Positions 32,028 through 40,191 of a DNA stretch of 64,000 nt are shown piece by piece. The translations under genes and the position numbers were made by a program. The DNA comes from an uncultured Myxococcales bacterium (GTDB lineage: Bacteria > Myxococcota > Myxococcia > Myxococcales > Myxococcaceae): the NCBI GenBank assembly GCA_937980205.1, contig CALJKW010000030.1, forward strand, positions 62,001-126,000, given 5' to 3'. Positions within the stretch are counted from its first letter, which is position 1; the number at the start of each line of letters is the position of its first letter. The notes below the pieces were generated by a model. It had not been told where the DNA came from. It ran no database searches and worked only from the letters and a program-made list of their open reading frames with translations.

Positions 32028-33560
32028 ATGGCAACTCGAGGGGGCGTTCTCGTCGCAAGCGCAGTGGCCGTGGGCATCTGGGCGTCGTCCGCGATGGCCG
32101 GGCCGAGATCGATCGCCATCGCAGTCGGTGACTGCAGAGATCCCGAGCTCCTCAACGGAGGCACCGCCTTCGCCGACGCCGTCTCCGGCCTGGTGAAGAC
32201 CGACGCGGTCGACGCCGCCGCGCTGCTCGAGCGGCTGCGCCCGCGCCCCAACGCCGGGCTCGACGACGTGCAGCGCCAGCTCGACGGCGCGCAGTCGGCG
32301 TTCTACTCGGGCCAGCTCGAGCCCTCGCTCGAGGTGGTGCGCAGCGCGGTGAAGTCGCTCGAGCGCCTCAGCCCCTCGGAAGCGGTGACGAAGCAGCTCG
32401 TCGTGGCCCGCGTGCTCGAGGGCCTCATCCTCAAGGCGCTCAACCGCAAGAACGAGCAGCTCGAGGCGTGGAGGCGCGTGCTGCGCGTGCAGCCCGACTA
32501 CAAGCTCGACCCCGACTTCCACACGCCCGCGGCCATTCAGCAGTTCGATCAGCTGAAGAAGGACCTCGCGAAGACGAAGAAGGTGCAGCTCAACGTCAGC
32601 TCCAATCCGGCAGGCGCCGCGGTCTTCGTCGACGGCACGCCGGCGGGAAAGACGCCGCTCAAGGGCGCCGCCTTCATCCCCGGCGTCTACCGCGTGACGG
32701 TGACGCAGGGGGAGCTGCAGTCGTTCGTCTACGACGTGAAGCTCGACAGCGCGCCGGTCGATCTCGTCGTCGACCTCAAGTTCGAAGGCTCGCTGCGGCC
32801 GCAGCTGCCGCTCTGCGTCTCGGGCACCGACATCGACGCGCTGAAGCTCGCGCAGCGGGCCGCGGCGGATCAGGCGCTGCTCTTGCGCGTCGAGTCGCGC
32901 AACAACGAGCCGGGCTGGGTGCAGGCGGTGCTCTACGACGTCGCCAAGGGAATGCGCGTGCGCGAAGGCGGGATGAAGGTCGCGGCGGCGCGCCAGCGCA
33001 ACGGCTACTCCGATCTCGCGTCGTTCGTGCTGACCGGCCAGCCGGCGACGCTCGCGCTGTCGAGCGCGATGGCGAAGCCCGCGGCCGAGGCCGCGCCGGT
33101 GAAGACCGAGGCAGCGCCTCCGCCCGCCCCCGTCGTCGTGAATGACACGCCGGCGGCCGAGCCGTCATCGGCTCCTGCAGAAGAGGTCGCCGCGTCGAGC
33201 ACGAGCGGCGGCGGCGGCGTGCCGCGCTTCATCCCCCTCGCGGTCGCCGGAGTCGGCGTCGTGCTCGGAGTCACCGGCCTCATCGTCTACGCCACCGGCA
33301 GCGCAGAACGCGCCGCGCTCGCGGGCGCGCTCGACGCCAACGGCCAGGTGAAAGATCCCGCCGACGCCGAGAACGCCGCGTTCCTCGATCAGCGCATCCA
33401 GTCGAACAAGACGACGTCGCTCGCGCTGGGCATCACGGGCGCAGCGCTGGCCGCGACGGGAGCGGTGCTGTTCTTCGTGCTGGCTCCGAAGGACGCGCCG
33501 CAGCCGACGGCGCTGGTGACGCCGAACGGCGCCTACGTCGGGCTGACCGGCAGCTTCTGA
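32028..33560 (+). CDS. Exported PEGA-domain protein with C-terminal two-helix tail (family 3 of 3)
   Basis: A 510-residue protein with signal peptide MATRGGVLVASAVAVGIWASSAMA. A TPR-like helical region (about 65-170: QRQLDGAQSAFYSGQLEPS) is followed by a PEGA domain (about 185-245: VQLNVSSNPAGAAVFVDGT...GVYRVTVTQG), a second beta region, a Pro/Ala/Glu linker and two hydrophobic helices (about 403-425 and 463-485). The end is ALVTPNGAYVGLTGSF. PEGA domains are common in surface-layer and kinase-linked proteins. Sits back-to-back with a kinase that also ends in a PEGA-like domain, suggesting a shared envelope process. The 3' end overlaps the convergent DUF962 gene by 28 bases. Confidence 0.82.
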   Translation: MATRGGVLVASAVAVGIWASSAMAGPRSIAIAVGDCRDPELLNGGTAFADAVSGLVKTDAVDAAALLERLRPRPNAGLDDVQRQLDGAQSAFYSGQLEPSLEVVRSAVKSLERLSPSEAVTKQLVVARVLEGLILKALNRKNEQLEAWRRVLRVQPDYKLDPDFHTPAAIQQFDQLKKDLAKTKKVQLNVSSNPAGAAVFVDGTPAGKTPLKGAAFIPGVYRVTVTQGELQSFVYDVKLDSAPVDLVVDLKFEGSLRPQLPLCVSGTDIDALKLAQRAAADQALLLRVESRNNEPGWVQAVLYDVAKGMRVREGGMKVAAARQRNGYSDLASFVLTGQPATLALSSAMAKPAAEAAPVKTEAAPPPAPVVVNDTPAAEPSSAPAEEVAASSTSGGGGVPRFIPLAVAGVGVVLGVTGLIVYATGSAERAALAGALDANGQVKDPADAENAAFLDQRIQSNKTTSLALGITGAALAATGAVLFFVLAPKDAPQPTALVTPNGAYVGLTGSF

Positions 33561-33898
33561 CCGGTCGTCTGAATCTTGAGGCGGTTGAGCTCGGCGTTGA
33601 GGCGGCCGGTCGCCATGAAGAACCACATCTTCCAATCGGCGATGAAGCTCCACAGCGGGTACGTGAACGTGGCGGGCCTGTTCTTCTCGATGAAGAAGTG
33701 GCTCACCCACGCGAAGGCGTAGCCGCAGACGAGCGCGGCGGGGAACATCGTCCACGAGCCGGTGATGAGGCCCGAGGCCAGCAGGCCGAGCGCCGCCGAG
33801 GAGCCGAAGAAGTGCATCCACCGCGTGGCGGGGAGGCTGTGCTCACCCAGGTAGAACGGCCAGAACTCTTCGAACGTCTCGAGGCGCTTCGCGGTCAC
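33533..33898 (-). CDS. Mpo1/YGL010w-like (DUF962) membrane protein
   Basis: A 121-residue protein of the DUF962 family. LETFEEFWPFYLGEHSLPATRWMHFFGS, then AFAWVSHFFIEKNRPATFTYPLWSFIADW are the family signature, including the conserved His residues of EHS, HFF and SHFF. Two or three hydrophobic segments. The yeast member Mpo1 is an iron-dependent 2-hydroxy fatty acid alpha-dioxygenase; whether bacterial members share this is inference. Start overlaps the stop of the small upstream gene (ATGA). Confidence 0.88.
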   Translation of the reverse strand: MTAKRLETFEEFWPFYLGEHSLPATRWMHFFGSSAALGLLASGLITGSWTMFPAALVCGYAFAWVSHFFIEKNRPATFTYPLWSFIADWKMWFFMATGRLNAELNRLKIQTTGQKLPVSPT

Positions 33899-34134
33899 TT
33901 GGCGAAGATCTTGCGGAAGAAGCCGACCACGCCGCGCTTGGGAGGCTTGAGGTCGTCGATCTCGGGAGCCGCCTTCGTACCCGGGCTCGAGGCCTCGATG
34001 TCGACGGCGTGCTTGCGGCGGCGAGAGGGGTCGAGCGACATGGCGGAGAACTCGTCTTCGCCTTCGTAAGAGACCTGGGCCCGAGGACGACCGTCGGCGC
34101 CGGGAGCACTTCCGGTGGGTTTGGGATGCGCCAT
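33895..34134 (-). CDS. Small charged protein of unknown function
   Basis: A 79-residue hydrophilic protein starting ATG 34134 (MAHPKPTGSAPGADG), probably disordered, with a basic/aromatic C-terminus GVVGFFRKIFAK that could lie on a membrane. A longer open frame upstream is rejected because it runs antisense into the DUF4398 gene. It is translationally coupled to the Mpo1-like gene by ATGA. No family recognised. Confidence 0.6.
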   Translation of the reverse strand: MAHPKPTGSAPGADGRPRAQVSYEGEDEFSAMSLDPSRRRKHAVDIEASSPGTKAAPEIDDLKPPKRGVVGFFRKIFAK

Positions 34135-34243
34135 GAGGGTCAATCTACCGACGCCGAAAAGCGAAGGAAAGCCGGCGCCCCAACCGTTCCCAACCCTCGT
34201 GAAAGATTGACGGTCCCGGTATGCCGTGGGAGCTTCCGCCTGA

Positions 34244-34567
34244 GTGAAGATCGCGCGCGCTCTCCTCGCTGCCGGCGCCGTTGCCGCGACGGTTTCAGGC
34301 TGCGGCCCGGTGCAGTCCACGGCGCTCTTGATGGACGCCGAGGTCCAGATCGAAGCGGCGCGCACCGCGCAGGCCGAGCGCTACGCGCCGTACGAGTGGA
34401 CGGCGGCGAACCTCTACTACCGGAAGTCGAAGGAAGAGGTCGGGTACTCGGACTTCGAGCAGGCCGTCGACTTCGCGCAGAAGGCGCAGAAGTTCGCGGT
34501 GCAGGCGCGTGAGAACGCCATGAAGGCGACCCGCAAGGAAGAGCCGGCTTCGCCGAAGGCTCCGTGA
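34244..34567 (+). CDS. DUF4398-like lipoprotein
   Basis: A 107-residue lipoprotein: GTG 34244, signal MKIARALLAAGAVAATVSGCG (lipobox VSGC). The mature part is helical with AEVQIEAARTAQAERYAPYEWTAANLYYRKSKEE, typical of DUF4398: alternating Ala/Glu with an A-P-Y motif. Such proteins are usually encoded next to OmpA-family proteins, as here (GTGA overlap). Probably a helical envelope spacer anchored in the outer membrane. Confidence 0.85.
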   Translation: MKIARALLAAGAVAATVSGCGPVQSTALLMDAEVQIEAARTAQAERYAPYEWTAANLYYRKSKEEVGYSDFEQAVDFAQKAQKFAVQARENAMKATRKEEPASPKAP

Positions 34568-35838
34568 CGAACGTGAGGACGACGCGCGCGCTGCTCTTCG
34601 TTGTGCTGGCCGCGACCGGCTGCGTGACCGGTCAGTCGGTGCGCGCGAAGGCCGAGGTGATCAAGAGCGACATCGAGCGGGCGCGGCGGTCGGGCGCGAT
34701 GCGGTGCGCTCCGCGCGAGCTGGCGACGGCCGAGGCGAACCTCGACTTCGCGTACGGAGAGCTCGCCGAAGGCACGTCGGCGCGCGGCGACGAGCACATC
34801 AGGGACGCCGAGGCCGCGGTGAAGAAGGCCATCGTCCTCTCGAAGGACTGCGGCCCGAAGCAGGTGACGATCAAAGAGACGCCGCTGGTGGTGAAGATCG
34901 AGACCACCGACAAAGACGGAGACGGCGTCCTCGACAAGGACGACAAGTGTCCGAACCTGCCCGGCCCGCCGGACAACCAGGGCTGCCCCGTCGAAGCTCC
35001 GAAGGACAAAGACGGAGACGGCATCCTCGACAACGTCGACAAGTGCCCCGACACGCCCGAAGACCGGGACGGCTGGCAGGACGAAGACGGTTGCCCCGAG
35101 CCGGACAACGACAACGACGGAGTGCTCGACCAGGCGGACAAGTGCCCGAACGAGCCGGGCCCGATCGAGAACATCGGGTGCCCGATTCGCGATCGCGACG
35201 GCGACGGCATCAACGACGACCAGGACAAGTGCCCCAACGAGGCCGAAGACAAAGACGGCTTCGAGGACGAAGACGGCTGCCCGGATCTCGACAACGACAA
35301 GGACGGCCTGCCGGACATCCAGGACGAGTGCCCGATGGAGGCTGGCCCCGCCGAGCTCAAGGGCTGCCCGGATCGCGACAAGGACGGCATCGCCGACAAG
35401 GTCGACGCGTGCCCCGATCAGCCGGGCCCGCCTGAAGAGAAGGGCTGCCCGAAGAAGTACTCGCTGGTGGTCGTCACCAAGGACAAGATCGAGATCAAGA
35501 AGCAGATCAAGTTCGTCTCGGGCAAGGCCACCATCGACCCGAAGGACGCGGTGTCGAAGCAGATCCTCGACGAGGTGTCGCAGGCCATGCGCGACAACCC
35601 GCAGATCAAGCACCTGCGCGTTGAAGGGCACACCGACTCGGTCGGCAATGACGCGGCCAACCTGAAGCTGTCGCAGAACCGCGCGAACACGGTGATGTCG
35701 GCGCTGATCAAGCTCGGCGTCGATCCGGGCCGGATGGAAGCGGTCGGCTACGGAGAGACCCGGCCGATCGCGTCGAACGCGACCGCCGCCGGCAAGGCCG
35801 AGAACCGGCGCACCGAGTTCAACATCATCGAGCAGTGA
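34564..35838 (+). CDS. OmpA-family lipoprotein with thrombospondin type-3 repeats
   Basis: A 424-residue lipoprotein (signal VRTTRALLFVVLAATGC). Residues about 20-100 are a DUF4398-like helical region (CAPRELATAEANLDFAYGELAEG). About six Asp-rich calcium-binding TSP3-like repeats follow (DKDGDGVLDKDDKCP type, about 115-300). A C-terminal OmpA domain runs about 315-424, with FVSGKATIDP, RVEGHTDSVGND, NRANTVMSAL and ENRRTEFNI. Likely an outer-membrane lipoprotein binding peptidoglycan through its C-terminus, with a Ca-stiffened linker. Its 3' end overlaps the convergent gene by 14 bases. Confidence 0.92.
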   Translation: MTNVRTTRALLFVVLAATGCVTGQSVRAKAEVIKSDIERARRSGAMRCAPRELATAEANLDFAYGELAEGTSARGDEHIRDAEAAVKKAIVLSKDCGPKQVTIKETPLVVKIETTDKDGDGVLDKDDKCPNLPGPPDNQGCPVEAPKDKDGDGILDNVDKCPDTPEDRDGWQDEDGCPEPDNDNDGVLDQADKCPNEPGPIENIGCPIRDRDGDGINDDQDKCPNEAEDKDGFEDEDGCPDLDNDKDGLPDIQDECPMEAGPAELKGCPDRDKDGIADKVDACPDQPGPPEEKGCPKKYSLVVVTKDKIEIKKQIKFVSGKATIDPKDAVSKQILDEVSQAMRDNPQIKHLRVEGHTDSVGNDAANLKLSQNRANTVMSALIKLGVDPGRMEAVGYGETRPIASNATAAGKAENRRTEFNIIEQ

Positions 35839-36880
35839 TGCCGTTGACGCGGTCCATGTTCCGGATCGCGAGGGCTGTGCCGAGCTGAACGCGGATGCGG
35901 ACGAGCCGGCCCTCGGCGTCGACATCGCGAAACACGGGGAAGATGCCGTCGCCCCAGGTCGTGAAGAACGCGCAGCACTGCGAAGCACCGAGGGCGAGGG
36001 TCCCGGATTCGGTCGGGCTCGGCCGCATCTGCTCGAGCAGCCGGTAGTGCTGCGTGTGGGGGCGGAAGTCGGTCGCCATCCGGTACTCGCCGCGCTCGCG
36101 CGCCTCTTCGATGGGCATGCAGCGGGCGATGACGTCGTCGATGGGCAGGTCGACGAAGCCGAAGTGGCCTTCCTCGAGCGGCTGTGCGCCGAAGCGCTTC
36201 GCGGCCGCAGCCGCGTCTCTGCCCCAGAAGACGAAGTCGGCGCGGCCGTCCAACGGGTCGTGGTGGTTCCAATGAGCGAGCGCCTCGACATCCACGAACA
36301 TGAGCCGCGCCCAGTCGACACCGACGTCGCCGACCCGCTGCTCCATCGCGACGGCGTGGTCGCAGACCTGCACGCCGACCCAGCTCCAGCAATTCGGCCA
36401 CGGCTCCGCGCCGCGACGTTCGCCGACGACGTCGAGCGAGTGCGCGGGCAGGCCTCCACACGCGACGAGCGGCACTCCATGCATGAGGAAGCCGCCCGGG
36501 CCATCTGTGATCGCCTCGCGGGCCCGGCGCAGATGGGTCAGCCGTGGAGACGCGGGGACCAGCCGGGCGTCGAGGCCGTGCTGCCGCACGAGGTCGGCGA
36601 AGGCCCGCTCGATGGTGGCGACGCCGTGCGGCGGAATGTCGAAGAGCCATCGCCGCTGCGGCTGCCGATCGAACAGCTCGGCGGCGCGCGCGGCGTCGCG
36701 CCCTTCGATGCGGAAGTCCTGCGAGCGATTGGCGGCTTCGGTCGCTTCCGGCGACGACAGCTCGCCCTCCGGCAGCAGCGGTGCTTCGTCGTGGCACCAG
36801 AGGTTGAGCAGGCCCGTGTCGACCACGAGCAGGCGGCCGGAGGGGATCGTTACCTGGCCGAGTCGCTCGAGCTGCGGCAC
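35825..36880 (-). CDS. Protein of unknown function, DUF4241-like C-terminus
   Basis: A 351-residue soluble protein with two apparent halves. The N-half has LLVVDTGLLNLWCHDEAPLLPEG and the C-half ends in CCAFFTTWGDGIFPVFRDVDAEGRLVRIRV, which resembles DUF4241 proteins (WGDGxxPV...DxxG). DUF4241 members are found in toxin-immunity and unknown contexts; no such neighbour is evident here. No signal peptide. Assigned to a family with only moderate confidence. Confidence 0.7.
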   Translation of the reverse strand: MPQLERLGQVTIPSGRLLVVDTGLLNLWCHDEAPLLPEGELSSPEATEAANRSQDFRIEGRDAARAAELFDRQPQRRWLFDIPPHGVATIERAFADLVRQHGLDARLVPASPRLTHLRRAREAITDGPGGFLMHGVPLVACGGLPAHSLDVVGERRGAEPWPNCWSWVGVQVCDHAVAMEQRVGDVGVDWARLMFVDVEALAHWNHHDPLDGRADFVFWGRDAAAAAKRFGAQPLEEGHFGFVDLPIDDVIARCMPIEEARERGEYRMATDFRPHTQHYRLLEQMRPSPTESGTLALGASQCCAFFTTWGDGIFPVFRDVDAEGRLVRIRVQLGTALAIRNMDRVNGITAR

Positions 36881-37042
36881 GCGGCGACCGTAGCCGGCGC
36901 GTGTCAGGCGCGTCGACCCCGCACGTCACGCCGCCTCGCATGACTCGTCAGCGCGAGATCCTCCTCGAGCTGCCCTGACGCCGGGCGCGGCACTCGTCCG
37001 CCCGGCCTCTCCAACCACCCTCGCAGTTCCTGGAGAGCACTC

Positions 37043-38956
37043 ATGCTCACGAACAAGCTCCGCAACATCGGCATCATCGCGCACGTCGACGCAGGCAAGA
37101 CCACGCTGTCCGAACGCATCCTCTTCTTCACCGGTCGCATCCGCGCCGCCGGCGAGGTCCACGACGGAGACACCGAGCTCGACTGGACCCCGGAAGAGAA
37201 GAAGCACGGCATCACCATCACCGCCGCGGCCACCACGGTCGCGTGGGCGGGCCATGCGATCAACCTGATCGACACGCCCGGACACATCGACTTCTCCGTC
37301 GAGGTCGAGCGCTCGTTGCGCGTGCTCGACGGCGCCGTCGTCGTCCTCGATGCCGTGAGCGGCGTCGAGCCGCAGACCGAGGCGGTCTGGCGTCGCGCCG
37401 ACGCGCGCGGCACCCCGCGCCTCGTCTTCGTCAACAAGATGGACCGCGTCGGGGCCTCCTTCGACGCCTGCCTCGAGCAGCTGCGAACGCGCCTGGGCTG
37501 CACGCCCCTCGCGCTGCAGCGGCCGCTCGAGCAGGGCCACGTCGATCTGCTCCGCCGCGAGGCGGTGACGTTCGACGCCGACGGTCGCTTCCACACGGCG
37601 CCCATGCCCGACGCGCACGAGCCCCACCGGCGCGCGCTCGTCGAGGCCTGCGCCGAGCACGACGACGAGGTGCTGGCAGCGTTCCTCAGCGGCGCCGAGC
37701 CTGAAGGCGCGGCGCTGCACCGCGCAGTGCGCACCGCGACGCTGAAGGGCGCGCGGGTCCCCGTGCTGTGCGGCTCGGCCTACAAGAACCGCGGCGTTCA
37801 ACAGCTGCTCGATGCAGTCGTCGCGTACCTCCCCGAGCCCGCGAAGGGCGACGGAAGCCTCGCTGCCCTGGTGTTCAAGCTCCAGGGCCGCACGGCGTGG
37901 GTGCGCGTGTACTCGGGCGTGCTGACCAGCGGCGGCATCGTCTTGAACCCGCGCACCGGCGATCGCCAGCGCGTGGGCCGCGTGCTCGAGGTGCACGCGA
38001 ACGAGGGCACCGACGTCGAGCGCGTCGGCGCCGGAGGCCTGTGCGCCGTCATGGGCCTCCACGACGTCCGCACCGGCGACACGATGTGCGATCCGTCCAA
38101 GCCCGTGCAGCTCGAAGAGATGAGCTTCTCGGAGCCCATCGTCGAGCTCGCGCTCGAGGCGAGCTCTCGCGGCGCGCAGCAGGCGCTGGCGGCCGCGCTC
38201 AAGCGGATGACCGAGGAGGACCCGACTCTGAAGACAGGCACCGAGGCCGAGACCGGCCGGGTGGTCTTGCGCGGCATGGGCGAGCTCCACCTGCAGATCT
38301 GCCGCGAGAAGCTCGAGGGGCAGGGCCTTCGCGTGAAGGCGTCGGCTCCGCGCGTGGCGTACCGCGAGACGGTGCGCCGCACGGCTCGGGCGACGTACCG
38401 CTTCAAGAAGCAGGGAGGCGGGCCGGGCATGTTCGCGGTGGTGACGCTCGAGGTGGCTCCGCTGCAGCGCGACGGGGGTTATCGCTTCGTCGACCTCACC
38501 CGCGGTGGAGCCGTGAAGGCCGAGTACGCGAACGGCGTGGACAAGGGTGTCCGCGGAGCGCTGACCCGCGGCCCCGTCGGAGGCCACCCCGTCGTCGACG
38601 TCGAGGTCCGACTGCTCGACGGCGAGATGCACGACAACGACTCGAGCGCGATGGCGTTCGAGCTCGCCGGCTCGCTGTGCGTACAGGAAGCGCTGAGGTC
38701 CGCCGAGCCGGCGCTGCTCGAGCCGGTGATGGCGGTCGAGGTCGTGGTGCCCGAGGCCTTCGTGGGCTCGGTGCTCGGGGACCTCGGGCAGCGCCGCGGG
38801 CGCGTCCAGGCGATGAGCCCGCGCGGCCAGGACATGGTGGTATCGGCGTTCGTGCCGCTGGCCGAGCTGTTCGGCTACGTCGATGCGCTGCGCAGCCGCA
38901 GCGAAGGGCGAGGCAGCGTGACGATGCGGCACGCGCGCTACGACTTCGCGCCGTGA
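37043..38956 (+). CDS. Elongation factor G paralogue
   Basis: A 637-residue translational GTPase. G1 AHVDAGKT 13-20, G3 DTPGH 77-81 and G4 NKMD 131-134. The EF-G domains II-V follow (VFKLQGRTAWVRVYSG; RGMGELHLQI; YRETVRRTARA; FKKQGGGPGMFAVV; AMSPRGQDMVV). It is about 60 residues shorter than canonical EF-G, mostly in the G domain insert, and has EKKHGITI where canonical EF-G has an Arg-Gly-Ile-Thr-Ile switch region. No str operon (rpsL, rpsG, tuf) is adjacent, so this is probably a secondary EF-G, perhaps for recycling or stress, rather than the housekeeping one. Confidence 0.88.
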   Translation: MLTNKLRNIGIIAHVDAGKTTLSERILFFTGRIRAAGEVHDGDTELDWTPEEKKHGITITAAATTVAWAGHAINLIDTPGHIDFSVEVERSLRVLDGAVVVLDAVSGVEPQTEAVWRRADARGTPRLVFVNKMDRVGASFDACLEQLRTRLGCTPLALQRPLEQGHVDLLRREAVTFDADGRFHTAPMPDAHEPHRRALVEACAEHDDEVLAAFLSGAEPEGAALHRAVRTATLKGARVPVLCGSAYKNRGVQQLLDAVVAYLPEPAKGDGSLAALVFKLQGRTAWVRVYSGVLTSGGIVLNPRTGDRQRVGRVLEVHANEGTDVERVGAGGLCAVMGLHDVRTGDTMCDPSKPVQLEEMSFSEPIVELALEASSRGAQQALAAALKRMTEEDPTLKTGTEAETGRVVLRGMGELHLQICREKLEGQGLRVKASAPRVAYRETVRRTARATYRFKKQGGGPGMFAVVTLEVAPLQRDGGYRFVDLTRGGAVKAEYANGVDKGVRGALTRGPVGGHPVVDVEVRLLDGEMHDNDSSAMAFELAGSLCVQEALRSAEPALLEPVMAVEVVVPEAFVGSVLGDLGQRRGRVQAMSPRGQDMVVSAFVPLAELFGYVDALRSRSEGRGSVTMRHARYDFAP

Positions 38957-38960
38957 GGAG

Positions 38961-38990
38961 AGGGCCGGCCTGGAAAAACGGGCCGGCCCT
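38961..38990. terminator. Hairpin between convergent EF-G and exported-protein genes
   Basis: A perfect 10-base inverted repeat (AGGGCCGGCC at 38961-38970 and its complement at 38981-38990) with a 10-base loop containing five A residues. It starts 4 bases after the EF-G stop, and its right arm overlaps the stop codon of the opposite gene. It has no U-tract on either strand, so it may be a bidirectional attenuating hairpin rather than a classical terminator. Confidence 0.55.
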
Positions 38991-39501
38991 ACTTCTTCAC
39001 CTCGACCGCGATCGGCTTCGACTCGAACGGCCCGGGAGCGCGCGCCCGCACCTCGGCCTCGCACGTCTTCAGGTCGAGGGCGGTCTTTCGCCGCGGCGGT
39101 TGAGGCTCTCCGAGCGAGTACGTCACCTGGTAGCGCCCGGCAGCCGGCGCGCTGAAGGGGCCTCCGCCGCAAGTGAAGTCGTCGAAGGTGAGCGTCTTCG
39201 TCTCTCCGGCCGCGAGCGTGAACGTCCGAGAGGCCGGCGGAGGCTGCAGCCCCTGCTCGAAGCCGCACTCGCACGAGTGGAAGATTCGCTGCGGGGCCGG
39301 CTCGCCGGAGTCCTTCGTGAAGCGAAAGCCGTGTACGTCGCGGTGCTGCAGCGTGACCGGCTCCGTACCGCGGTTCGTTACCTTCACCGCCAGCGTGCCC
39401 TTGAGCTCGCCGTCGCGTGCGACCCGAAGCGGTTTCTTCACGGTGAGCTCGACGTCGACGGCCGCCGCGAGCACCACCGCGAGAGCGACGATGTTAGTCA
39501 T
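38989..39501 (-). CDS. Exported protein of unknown function
   Basis: A 170-residue protein with signal peptide MTNIVALAVVLAAAVDV. The mature part is beta-rich with paired cysteines (HSCECG, FTCGGG, LKTCEA) and a typical immunoglobulin-like phrase (VKVTNRGTEPVTLQHRDVHG). Family not recognised. It diverges from the PIMT gene with only 5 bases between the two start codons, so promoters must lie within the opposite coding regions. Confidence 0.7.
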   Translation of the reverse strand: MTNIVALAVVLAAAVDVELTVKKPLRVARDGELKGTLAVKVTNRGTEPVTLQHRDVHGFRFTKDSGEPAPQRIFHSCECGFEQGLQPPPASRTFTLAAGETKTLTFDDFTCGGGPFSAPAAGRYQVTYSLGEPQPPRRKTALDLKTCEAEVRARAPGPFESKPIAVEVKK

Positions 39502-39506
39502 CGCTC

Positions 39507-40181
39507 ATGAGGATAGCCGGGCTCACCGCATTCCTGGTTGCGTTCTCGGTCGAGGCGGGGCCCTGGACGAAGACGCTGCAGGCACAGGGCATCACCGACC
39601 CGCGCGTGCTCGCGGCCTTCGATGCGGTGCGCCGCGCCGACTACCTGCCGGAGGACATGAAGGCGCGCGAGATGGAGGACCGGCCGCTGCCGATCGGCGA
39701 CGGCCAGACGACGTCGCAGCCGTCGCTCATCGCGATGATGATCCAGCAGCTGCAGCTGCCGAAGGACTGCAAGGTGCTCGAGATCGGCACCGGGTCCGGG
39801 TACCAGACCGCGCTGCTCGCGCACATGTGCCGCGAGGTCTACAGCATCGAGATCGTCGCGCCGCTCGCCGAGCGCGCGAAGCAGCGGCTCGCGCAGCAGG
39901 GCGTGAAGAACGCGCACGTGAAGGCCGGCGACGGCTACCAGGGCTGGCCCGAGGCGGCGCCGTTCGACGGCATCACCGTCGGCGCCGGCGCCGCGAAGAT
40001 CCCGCAGCCGCTGGTGCAGCAGCTCGAGAAGAAGAACGGCCGCATGGTGATTCCGGCCGGAGAACAGGAGGAGCTCTCGCTGCAGATCGTCCGCGCCGAC
40101 GGGAAGATCGAGCGCTCGATTCCGGTGCGGTTCGTGCCGCTGACGGGCACCCCTGCAGAGCGGGACCGCGCGCGGAAGTAG
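39507..40181 (+). CDS. pcm: Protein-L-isoaspartate O-methyltransferase, exported form
   Basis: A 224-residue PIMT that methylates L-isoaspartyl residues as the first step in protein repair, using SAM. GDGQTTSQP (64-72), LEIGTGSGYQ (91-100), EIVAPLAERAKQ and GAGAAKIPQPLVQQL are the family motifs. It begins with a hydrophobic leader (MRIAGLTAFLVAFSVEAGPW), which suggests export to the periplasm, as known for some bacterial PIMTs. ATG 39507. A bifunctional-nuclease gene follows after 10 bases. Confidence 0.92.
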   Translation: MRIAGLTAFLVAFSVEAGPWTKTLQAQGITDPRVLAAFDAVRRADYLPEDMKAREMEDRPLPIGDGQTTSQPSLIAMMIQQLQLPKDCKVLEIGTGSGYQTALLAHMCREVYSIEIVAPLAERAKQRLAQQGVKNAHVKAGDGYQGWPEAAPFDGITVGAGAAKIPQPLVQQLEKKNGRMVIPAGEQEELSLQIVRADGKIERSIPVRFVPLTGTPAERDRARK

Positions 40182-40191
40182 ACTGGTTCGC

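Noticed and set aside
31982..32251. Upstream extension of the PEGA kinase
   Set aside because: It would overlap the signal peptide of the divergent gene, and the kinase fold begins within a few residues of TTG 31981.
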